Notes under the pieces: model-generated
The model's database searches: none
The model's input: only the letters and a program-made list of their open reading frames with translations
What the model was told of the DNA's origin: nothing
Translations under genes and position numbers: made by a program
Assembly: GCA_018222695.1 (NCBI GenBank)
Contig: JAAEZV010000103.1
Coordinates: 1-6,080, forward strand
Source: Gammaproteobacteria bacterium
GTDB taxonomy: Bacteria; Pseudomonadota; Gammaproteobacteria; Pseudomonadales; Halieaceae
Direction of reading: 5' to 3'
DNA: 6,080 nt
Part shown: positions 1 through 5,870 of the stretch, in pieces
Layout: each line of letters begins with the position of its first letter
How positions within the stretch are numbered: the first letter of the stretch is position 1

Positions 1-1
1 A

Positions 2-43
2 AGGCTACAGGCGCGCGAGGGTTGGGGTTACATCAAGCTCTGA
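2..43 (+). CDS. Possible C-terminal tail of an upstream gene (partial)
   Basis: Reading from base 2, an open frame of 13 codons (RLQAREGWGYIKL) runs to a TGA at 41-43. This TGA overlaps the ATG of the next gene as TGATG, an arrangement typical of translationally coupled neighbours. The tail is too short to assign to any family. It is called only because of the overlap and because the encoded residues look like ordinary protein. The frame may equally be chance, since 13 codons without a stop are common in GC-rich DNA. The gene body would lie to the left of the window. Confidence 0.3.
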   Translation, partial: RLQAREGWGYIKL

Positions 44-450
44 TGAAAGTCACATTGCTCATGCTCGGTTTTGCCGCGCTGATTGTCGGCGCGACCTCGA
101 TGCCGTTGCACGCCGCGCTTGATCCGGAAGCCCGCGACGGCTCGCCTGTGCTGATCTACGTTTACAGTCCAGAGTGTGGCGCCTGCCGCCAGTTTGATGG
201 CGAAGTAGGCGTCATCTATCCCAAGACCAGTGAATCACTCGCGCTGCCAATGGAGCGCGTTTTGATCGATGACTGGCAAGCAAAGCGTCATCAGCTGGTC
301 GGATGCGCCTCAGCAGCGGTTATCGGCACGCCCACTTTTCTGCAGATTCAAAACTGTCGAGAATTGGATCGCATCACGGGTTACTCAGACGCGGAGCTCT
401 TCTGGCTGGGGCTTCGGAGAATGATGAATCGCATTAACCCCAGCGAGTGA
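43..450 (+). CDS. Exported SoxS-like thioredoxin-fold protein
   Basis: This is a 135-residue predicted periplasmic thiol-disulfide protein. Residues 1-24 form a signal peptide: Lys2, a hydrophobic core, and an LHA-A cleavage site near residue 24. The mature part has a thioredoxin CxxC motif (C45-G-A-C48) after a beta-strand (LIYVYSPE), and the cis-proline loop GTPTF with Pro97. The stretch IYPKT with RV further on, and the ending GYSDAELFWLGLRRMM, resemble the SoxS thioredoxins of sulfur-oxidation clusters, not the E. coli regulator of the same name. Such proteins reduce partner disulfides in the periplasm; no sox genes are visible here, so the partner is unknown. Two further cysteines, C88 and C105, are unusual. 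ATG at 43 is chosen because it gives a clean signal peptide and overlaps a TGA; a TTG at 22 is an alternative, and the frame is open to the left edge. It converges on the operon to its right. Confidence 0.75.
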   Translation: MKVTLLMLGFAALIVGATSMPLHAALDPEARDGSPVLIYVYSPECGACRQFDGEVGVIYPKTSESLALPMERVLIDDWQAKRHQLVGCASAAVIGTPTFLQIQNCRELDRITGYSDAELFWLGLRRMMNRINPSE

Positions 451-585
451 CAATATCTAGCGCCCAGCCTTTCCCACTCTCGGCCACTTCTTGATAAGCC
501 GCTTCGCGTGGTGAATGGTTTTTGTTAACGACGGACTCCAATAAGGCTCCGAGCCACCACGAATGCCGAGGCTATGACTGCACGG
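451..585. other. Convergent intergenic spacer, no clear terminator
   Basis: These 135 bases separate the stop codons of two convergent transcription units. One would expect a bidirectional terminator, but no strong GC stem followed by a T-run is visible. The candidates are weak: a 7-bp inverted repeat CGTGGTG (507-513) / CACCACG (555-561) with a 41-base loop, a near-palindrome GGCTCCGAGCC at 545-555, and an isolated run of five T at 519-523. No coding region, tRNA or repeat element is recognised. Confidence 0.5.
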
Positions 586-1386
586 TTAGACTGGAGACTT
601 GGTTCGGCGGAACCCCGGCGCGGGCGGCTCTGCCGGCGCACCTGCGAAGCACTGCGCATTCTTCATCCAAAGCTGGGCAACCTCGCCCTCACACTCAAGT
701 TGCGTGTCGGCGATGTTACGGGTCTGGGTGACCACCTGGGCGAACTCATGTGCCATGCCGCGAATGACATGATCGCTCTCTGGGTTCCCATACTCCCATG
801 ACTCGCCGGACGGCGAGGTCAAGCGCAGCGCAGGCGGCTCCTCCGGCACTTCCATGCCACGCACCGTGAAAGACCAGCCAAAGGTATTCACACCTAATAC
901 CACGATGTTGCGGATGCGATCATCCTCGCTGCGTTCAATACCGAGCTCATCAGCAATCGCCTGACCGTGTGCCCAGGTTTCCATCTGCCGTGCGGTAATC
1001 GATGAACGGGCACTCATGCTTGGGCCTACCCAAGCCACGCGGTCAGAAGGGTCGGCTTTCTGGTAGGCCGCCGCGACCTCGCGAAATCCGGTTTGCCACA
1101 GAGACACCAAATCCAGACCACCCTCGGGAAATTTAACGAGCTCAATGTCTGGCAGGGTTTTGCCCGCCATCATGGCCTCTACCGCAGGCTTGAGCTCTGC
1201 CTGAAAAGCATCGGGCGCCGTGAGTGCGAGGTTCGCCATGTGGTTCCAGAAATGCAGGTGGCGCATGATCGTCTCAAAGGTCCAGGACTTGAACCCCGTT
1301 GGATGACTGAAATCGCTGCCCTGTAGCGGCGCGATGAGCTGCTCCAATGCTTCTGACTCGGCTAAAAAATCACTCGCCTGTTGCAT
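586..1386 (-). CDS. TIGR03084-type protein with DinB/maleylpyruvate isomerase fold
   Basis: This 266-residue protein resembles the TIGR03084 family, whose N-terminal half shares the four-helix DinB fold of mycothiol-dependent maleylpyruvate isomerase. The likely metal triad is visible: His43 in SWTFETIMRHLHFW, and Glu136 and His140 in METWAHGQ, matching the H...ExxxH ligand pattern of that fold. The C-terminal half (about 155-250) carries a second conserved domain and ends in the AQCFAGAP segment seen near the end of family members, so the gene looks complete. The reaction is unknown. The name comes from an actinobacterial thiol cofactor, mycothiol, that gammaproteobacteria do not make. ATG at 1386 is preferred over a TTG at 1419 because AGGAG lies 5 bases before it. 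It is the last gene of the operon, 57 bases after the carboxylase alpha subunit, which suggests a role in the same acyl-CoA pathway; that is inference. Confidence 0.8.
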   Translation of the reverse strand: MQQASDFLAESEALEQLIAPLQGSDFSHPTGFKSWTFETIMRHLHFWNHMANLALTAPDAFQAELKPAVEAMMAGKTLPDIELVKFPEGGLDLVSLWQTGFREVAAAYQKADPSDRVAWVGPSMSARSSITARQMETWAHGQAIADELGIERSEDDRIRNIVVLGVNTFGWSFTVRGMEVPEEPPALRLTSPSGESWEYGNPESDHVIRGMAHEFAQVVTQTRNIADTQLECEGEVAQLWMKNAQCFAGAPAEPPAPGFRRTKSPV

Positions 1387-1391
1387 GATGA

Positions 1392-1396
1392 CTCCT
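1392..1396 (-). promoter_or_regulatory. Ribosome binding site deciding the start of the TIGR03084 gene
   Basis: On the minus strand AGGAG is followed by a 5-base spacer (TCATC) and then ATG at 1386. This supports that start over the in-frame TTG 33 bases upstream, which would add 11 residues. The 57-base gap after the previous stop shows no terminator hairpin, so read-through from the upstream genes is expected. Confidence 0.75.
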
Positions 1397-1443
1397 GAAA
1401 TCGGTTCGGTGATGTCCAAGACTTGCGCTGACTGACGCCAGGT

Positions 1444-3438
1444 TTACTCGCCTTCGGCCTCCTCGATCACCATGATGACATCTCCCGCCGCCATCTGCTG
1501 ACCAACCTGCCCATTCAATTGCTGCACCACACCGGACACCGGTGCGAGAATTTCATGCTGCATTTTCATGGCCTCAAACACCGCCAGTCGCTGGTCTTTT
1601 TCCACCGATTGATCAGTCTCGACTAACAACGTGACGAGCTGACCGTGCATCGGGGCCTGAACCTTACCGCCTTGCGCGTCCTCTGCCGACTCCGGGGGAA
1701 TGAGATCAGTGTTAATCAGCGTCACTTCCGACTGATCCGTCGCCAGCATCAGTGCAGCGGCATCACTCTGGTGATAACCCAGCACCACGCGCTGACCATC
1801 TAGTAAGAATGTGACGCTGTCTGTATCAAGCGTTTGCAATGTGACACTGTGCGACACCTCCATCAGCGTCACCGTGAACTGCTCTGCGCTGTTTGAGGTA
1901 ATGTCTGCAGTGAAGGTAGCGTCCCCCACCTCGAAGTGATGCCGTCTCGTCACCGGCCCGGTCGACACCCAACCTCGCAACTCTTCATTCACCGACAGCG
2001 CGCTGGCGAAATGCTGCTCCGCCGCGAGAATCTGCTGGAGCACGATGCCCGCCGCTAGGGTACCCGTCGTCGGTTGCGCGGGAGCGAAGCCCTCCGGGTA
2101 GTGCTGATCAATGTAATCAGTGGTCGCCCCACCCTCGATAAAGTTCGGCTGATCCAACAACTCCAGTAAAAACGCGCGGTTATGGGTGACACCCGCCAGC
2201 GTGGTGCCCTGCAGTGCCGAACGGAGTTTTAGTCTCGCCGTTTCGCGGGTTTCTCCCCAAGCAATGATCTTGGCGACCATCGAGTCATAAAAGGGCGAGA
2301 TGGCGTCGCCACTCTCCATCCCTGAATCCACCCGTACACCCTCTCCCTCGGGAACGCTAAACAGCGACACCGGACCCGCGCTGGGCAAAAAAGCCGCTGC
2401 CGGGTCCTCTGCGCAGAGTCTCACCTCAATCGCATGGCCAAAGAGATCAATATCTTCCTGCGCGGCGGGCAACGGCTCCCCCTGAGCCACTCGGATCTGC
2501 CATTGCACGAGATCAAAGCCAGTGACGCATTCGGTCACCGGGTGCTCAACCTGCAGCCGGGTATTCATCTCCAGAAAATAAAACTCGCCGCTGGCATCGA
2601 GCAGGAATTCCACCGTGCCAGCGCCCACATAATTCACCGCCCGCGCCGCCTCTACTGCAGCGGTACCCATCGCTTCGCGCAGCTCCGGCGTCATGATGGG
2701 GCACGGAGATTCCTCGACGACCTTCTGGTGCCGCCGCTGCAGCGAGCAGTCACGCTCACCCAGATGAATCACATTGCCATGAGTATCGGCAAACACCTGC
2801 ACCTCTACGTGCCGCGCACCTTCAATCGCGCGCTCCAGAATCAGGTCGCCATTACCAAAGGCACCTTCAGCCTCGGAACGCGCCAGCGCGATCGATTGCA
2901 TGAGCTGCTCAGGGTCTGCAACACGCCGCATACCGCGACCGCCGCCCCCTGCCGCGGCCTTGATCATGACGGGCATGCCCATCGCTTCCGCCTCGCGACA
3001 GAGCGTTTCGTCGGACTGATCCTCGCCCTGATAACCCGGTATACAGGGCACCTTGGCCTCAAGCATCGTGCGCTTAGCGAGCGCTTTATCGCCCATGACT
3101 TCCACGGCCTGAGCCGGCGGGCCGATAAAGATGACGCCTGCCTCTGCACAAGCCGCCGCAAAACCTGTGTTCTCACTTAAAAAGCCATAGCCCGGGTGAA
3201 TCGCATCAGCGCCCGTTGTGCGCGCCGCCTCCAGAATCGCTTCTCCCACTAGGTAAGACTCAGCTGGGGTGTTACCGCCGAGAGGAACCGCTAAATCGGC
3301 GGTTCGCACATGCAGGGCATCGGCATCAGCGTCGGAATAGACGGCAACCGTTTTGAGCCCCATCGCCTTGGCGGTGCGCATCACTCGGACCGCAATCTCA
3401 CCGCGGTTGGCCACCAGCACTGTCTGGATCGCTTTCAT
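1444..3438 (-). CDS. Acyl-CoA carboxylase biotin-containing alpha subunit (AtuF/MCC-alpha type)
   Basis: This 664-residue cytoplasmic subunit carboxylates its own biotin with ATP and bicarbonate, then hands the carboxyl group to the beta subunit. Domains in order: biotin carboxylase N-domain (from VLVANRGEIAVR, residue 7); ATP-grasp domain with the glycine-rich loop AAGGGGRGM (162-170); catalytic centre with Glu277, Glu290, Asn292, Arg294, Gln296, Glu298 and Arg340, equivalent to the E. coli AccC active site; biotin carboxylase C-domain to about 445; a linking BT-like region (about 480-575); and a biotinyl domain (about 592-660) with EAMKM, Lys625 being the biotinylated residue. All key residues are present, and the length matches MCC-alpha and geranyl-CoA carboxylase AtuF (about 660). 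Its ATG overlaps the hydratase stop by 4 bases (ATGA). Neighbours and the beta-subunit motifs favour a geranyl-CoA-carboxylase-like complex, but the alpha sequence alone does not separate this from MCC. Confidence 0.93.
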   Translation of the reverse strand: MKAIQTVLVANRGEIAVRVMRTAKAMGLKTVAVYSDADADALHVRTADLAVPLGGNTPAESYLVGEAILEAARTTGADAIHPGYGFLSENTGFAAACAEAGVIFIGPPAQAVEVMGDKALAKRTMLEAKVPCIPGYQGEDQSDETLCREAEAMGMPVMIKAAAGGGGRGMRRVADPEQLMQSIALARSEAEGAFGNGDLILERAIEGARHVEVQVFADTHGNVIHLGERDCSLQRRHQKVVEESPCPIMTPELREAMGTAAVEAARAVNYVGAGTVEFLLDASGEFYFLEMNTRLQVEHPVTECVTGFDLVQWQIRVAQGEPLPAAQEDIDLFGHAIEVRLCAEDPAAAFLPSAGPVSLFSVPEGEGVRVDSGMESGDAISPFYDSMVAKIIAWGETRETARLKLRSALQGTTLAGVTHNRAFLLELLDQPNFIEGGATTDYIDQHYPEGFAPAQPTTGTLAAGIVLQQILAAEQHFASALSVNEELRGWVSTGPVTRRHHFEVGDATFTADITSNSAEQFTVTLMEVSHSVTLQTLDTDSVTFLLDGQRVVLGYHQSDAAALMLATDQSEVTLINTDLIPPESAEDAQGGKVQAPMHGQLVTLLVETDQSVEKDQRLAVFEAMKMQHEILAPVSGVVQQLNGQVGQQMAAGDVIMVIEEAEGE

Positions 3439-4244
3439 GCTTCGCCCTCCTGATGCCAGTTCGGCTTGCGCTTTTCTAAGAAAGACGCGACGCCTTCCAT
3501 GCCCTCCTCGCCCTTTAAACAGTCGGTAAAGTTCTCGGCCGCAAACCGCATCTTTTCCTCGTCGGGCAGTGTGGGTAGTGTGCGGATCAGTGTTTTTGTG
3601 GCCGCCACCGCGCCGGGGGCACAGGCCAACACATCGGCGCGAATCCGCGCTTCCGCTGCCTCAAGCTCGTCCGCGTTGGGCACCACCACATCCAAGATTC
3701 CCAGCGCCGCCGCCTGCTCACCGGCAAAGCGGGCCGCACTCAACATGAGTCTCCGGCCTGTGGACTCACCGCACTTCTGCATCACGTAGCGGGCAATTTG
3801 CGCAGGCGAGATACCGATACGTGTTTCAGAGAAAGCAAACTTGGCATCAGCGGTGCCGATCGTGACATCACAGCAGCAGGCAACCCCCAACCCCCCCGCC
3901 ATCGCGGCACCCTCAATGACCGCAATGGTCACCATGGGCAAACGGTCGAGGGTGTAGAGCAGTCGCCCGATCGTCTCACTCATGGCGATCACTTCATCAT
4001 TAGACGCCGTCGCCATGGTTTGGAAGCCTTTTAGGTCGCCGCCTGCACAGAAGAAGCCACCACGGCCGCGGAGCGTCAGGCCTCTGATCGAGCGATCGTC
4101 TTGCAGTGCATCGCAGATGCGCTGCAGGTCGGCGACCACCTCGTCAGTGAGTGGGTTGCGCCGCTCAGGTTGATTGAACCAGACGGTCAACCAGCCTTGA
4201 TGCAGTTCACATTCGACAGAGTCGGTATGGGGTAGTGTTGTCAT
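3435..4244 (-). CDS. Enoyl-CoA hydratase, crotonase fold (AtuE/LiuC-like)
   Basis: This 269-residue crotonase-superfamily protein probably hydrates the unsaturated dicarboxylic acyl-CoA made by the flanking carboxylase subunits, as AtuE (isohexenylglutaconyl-CoA) and LiuC (methylglutaconyl-CoA) do. The oxyanion-hole motifs are visible: FFCAGGD (64-70) and GAAMAGGLG (112-120). Glu140 in FSETRIG is the likely general acid/base, equivalent to crotonase Glu164. The other crotonase glutamate (Glu144) is replaced by Val121 in GLGVACCCD, leaving a single acidic residue; I recall the same in LiuC/AtuE-type hydratases. ATG at 4244 is chosen: it lies 2 bases after the beta-subunit stop, with GAGGA 7 bases upstream. 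A TTG at 4319 would overlap the upstream gene by 73 bases. The gene ends in a 4-base overlap with the alpha-subunit gene. Its place between beta and alpha, as in the atu cluster, ties it to the carboxylation product. Substrate is inferred, not shown. Confidence 0.88.
   Translation of the reverse strand: MTTLPHTDSVECELHQGWLTVWFNQPERRNPLTDEVVADLQRICDALQDDRSIRGLTLRGRGGFFCAGGDLKGFQTMATASNDEVIAMSETIGRLLYTLDRLPMVTIAVIEGAAMAGGLGVACCCDVTIGTADAKFAFSETRIGISPAQIARYVMQKCGESTGRRLMLSAARFAGEQAAALGILDVVVPNADELEAAEARIRADVLACAPGAVAATKTLIRTLPTLPDEEKMRFAAENFTDCLKGEEGMEGVASFLEKRKPNWHQEGEA
3446..3451 (-). promoter_or_regulatory. Ribosome binding site for the carboxylase alpha subunit
   Basis: A full AGGAGG lies on the minus strand, 7 bases before the ATG at 3438. 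It sits inside the last codons of the hydratase gene. With the ATGA overlap, this implies translational coupling of hydratase and alpha subunit. Confidence 0.8.
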
Positions 4245-4246
4245 GA

Positions 4247-5869
4247 TCACATCCTCGCCACACCGAAACTGTTGGGCGTAAGTGTGCGCCCACGGCCCTC
4301 CAGCGCGGTTTCGAGACAAAACGCGAGCACCTTACGGGTATCGCGCGGGTCGATCACGCCGTGATCCAGCACGCGACCCGAGGTATAGAACGCATCTTCC
4401 TGCGCATCGAAGTGGGCGATGATCGCGGCTTCCTGCTCAGCCAACTGCTCCTCGGGAATCTCGATACCCTTGCGCGCGGCACCTGCTCGCGCGACCTCGC
4501 TCATGGTCTTGGCCGCGCTCTGCCCCGCCATCACGCCCGTGCGCGCACTGGGCCAGGCGAACAGAAAGTCAGGCTCATAAGCCCAGCCGCACATGCCGTA
4601 ATTACCCGCACCAAAACTGGCGCCAATGTACAGCGTGATCTTTGGCACCCGCGCGGTACTGACCGCCTGCACCATTTTTGATCCGTGCTTGATCATGCCC
4701 GCCTGCTCGTACTCGGTCCCCACCATGTAACCCGTGGTGTTCTGGAGGAAAATAATCGGCAAATCGGACTGATCGCATAGCTGAACAAACTGCGCGACCT
4801 TGGTCGCACCGTTCGGGTCGATCGGGCCATTGTTGCCAATCACCGCGCAGGCAATGCCGGTGATACTGACGTGGGCGCAAAGCGTGGAGGCACCGTAGCG
4901 CGGCTTGAATTCCTCGATTTCCGAGCCATCCACTACCCTCGCGAGCACCTCGCGGCAGTCATAAGGCACTTTGGGGTCCGTGGGTACAGCACCCGCCAGC
5001 TGCTCAGCCGGATATTGGGGGGGCTGATAGGCGCGACGTGGGACAGGCGTGGTACGCCGGTTCCAGTCCAAGCGCTCAAACACCTCGCGCGCTTTCAGTA
5101 ACCCGTGGGCATCATCCTCTACCAAGTACTCGACGACGCCTGAGACGCTGGCGTGCATCTCAGTGCCACCGAGCTCACGATCATTGGCGACCTCTCCGGT
5201 GGCCGCTTTCACCAGCGCCGCACCACCCAGCGCCGCCATGCCATTTTCTTTCACACCGATGACGTAATCCGACATGCCCGGCATGTAGGCGCCACCCGCC
5301 GTCGAACCACCGTGCAGCACGACCATGGTCGGCAAACCCATCGCCGACATCTGCGCGAGATTTTTAAAAACACCGCCAAATACAGACCACAGCTCAGTCT
5401 GGTACTGCAAAAGATTCGCGCCCGCACTCTCGACGCAGTGGATTAAGGGCAACTTCTGGCGCTTGCAGATCTCTTGTAGAGAGAGATGAACCTCGCCCGT
5501 TTTGGTGGTCGCAGACCCCGCAGCAATACCCGAGTCATCGACCCAAATCATGCAGCGCACGCCGCCCACAAAACCAATGCCCACCAACACCGAGGCACCA
5601 GGGATACTCGCTTCTCTATCTGGGTTGTCGACCGCGAAGTTGGCCAGCGTATGCAGCCTGAGAAACGGCATACCGGGGTCGAGCAGTCGGTGCAGACGAT
5701 CGACGGGCAATAGCTGCCCACGCTTCTCGAAAGTCGCCCGGCGCTTGGCCGATGCTTCCGACGCCCGCGCCTCCAGCGAACGCAGTCGCTCGATAAAGGT
5801 CATCATACTGGCCCGATTGGCCGCAAAGGCCTCGGAATTTGAATCTATCTGGGATGTCACGGCGACCAT
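4247..5869 (-). CDS. Acyl-CoA carboxylase carboxyltransferase beta subunit (AtuC-like, divergent)
   Basis: This 540-residue cytoplasmic subunit transfers the carboxyl group from biotin to an acyl-CoA. It has two crotonase-like carboxyltransferase halves: the N-half (about 50-290) with CVESAGANL (145-153) and GGSTAGGAYMPGMSDYV (187-203), and the C-half (about 300-535) with GNNGPIDPNGATK (345-357), FLQNTTGYMVGTEYEQAGMIKHGSKM (374-399, in two blocks) and GASFGAGNYGMCG (416-428). ESAGANL, GMSDYV and GATK resemble geranyl-CoA carboxylase AtuC, as I recall it, more than methylcrotonyl-CoA carboxylase (VDSGGANLP, AMSDE) or propionyl-CoA carboxylase. Several usually conserved spots differ: AGPP before LVKAATGE reads GGAA (215-218), the KGG segment reads IAAGSATTK, and the MGG near the end reads MAG (447-449). 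Length is normal for MCC/GCC beta. It starts 1 base after the AtuA-like stop with GGAGGA upstream. Family is certain; substrate is not. Confidence 0.9.
   Translation of the reverse strand: MVAVTSQIDSNSEAFAANRASMMTFIERLRSLEARASEASAKRRATFEKRGQLLPVDRLHRLLDPGMPFLRLHTLANFAVDNPDREASIPGASVLVGIGFVGGVRCMIWVDDSGIAAGSATTKTGEVHLSLQEICKRQKLPLIHCVESAGANLLQYQTELWSVFGGVFKNLAQMSAMGLPTMVVLHGGSTAGGAYMPGMSDYVIGVKENGMAALGGAALVKAATGEVANDRELGGTEMHASVSGVVEYLVEDDAHGLLKAREVFERLDWNRRTTPVPRRAYQPPQYPAEQLAGAVPTDPKVPYDCREVLARVVDGSEIEEFKPRYGASTLCAHVSITGIACAVIGNNGPIDPNGATKVAQFVQLCDQSDLPIIFLQNTTGYMVGTEYEQAGMIKHGSKMVQAVSTARVPKITLYIGASFGAGNYGMCGWAYEPDFLFAWPSARTGVMAGQSAAKTMSEVARAGAARKGIEIPEEQLAEQEAAIIAHFDAQEDAFYTSGRVLDHGVIDPRDTRKVLAFCLETALEGRGRTLTPNSFGVARM
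4252..4256 (-). promoter_or_regulatory. Ribosome binding site deciding the hydratase start
   Basis: GAGGA on the minus strand lies 7 bases before the ATG at 4244, within the final codons of the beta-subunit gene. It favours this ATG over the in-frame TTG 75 bases upstream, and suggests coupled translation. Confidence 0.7.
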
Positions 5870-5870
5870 C

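Noticed and set aside
545..555. GGCTCCGAGCC palindrome as a terminator
   Set aside because: The stem is at most 5 bp with a one-base loop, so it cannot fold fully, and no T-run follows on either strand.
1387..1419. A TTG-initiated N-terminal extension of the TIGR03084 protein
   Set aside because: AGGAG sits 5 bases before the ATG at 1386, and the family begins close to that point; the upstream 11 residues have no support.
2434..3180. A 248-codon open frame on the + strand
   Set aside because: It lies wholly antisense to the biotin carboxylase domain, whose catalytic residues are intact. The translation is rich in His and Arg, as expected for a shadow frame, and resembles no family.
4245..4319. 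A TTG-initiated N-terminal extension of the hydratase
   Set aside because: The extra 25 residues are simply the beta-subunit C-terminus read in another frame, and the ATG at 4244 has a good ribosome binding site.
4602..4880. A minus-strand open frame inside the beta-subunit gene
   Set aside because: It is a shifted frame within the carboxyltransferase C-half; the true frame carries the conserved motifs throughout.
1444..5869. Leucine/isovalerate (liu) cluster encoding methylcrotonyl-CoA carboxylase
   Set aside because: Gene families alone would allow it, but the AtuA-like neighbour, the A-C-E-F order, and ESAGANL/GMSDYV/GATK in the beta subunit fit the terpene-type group better. It is not excluded.
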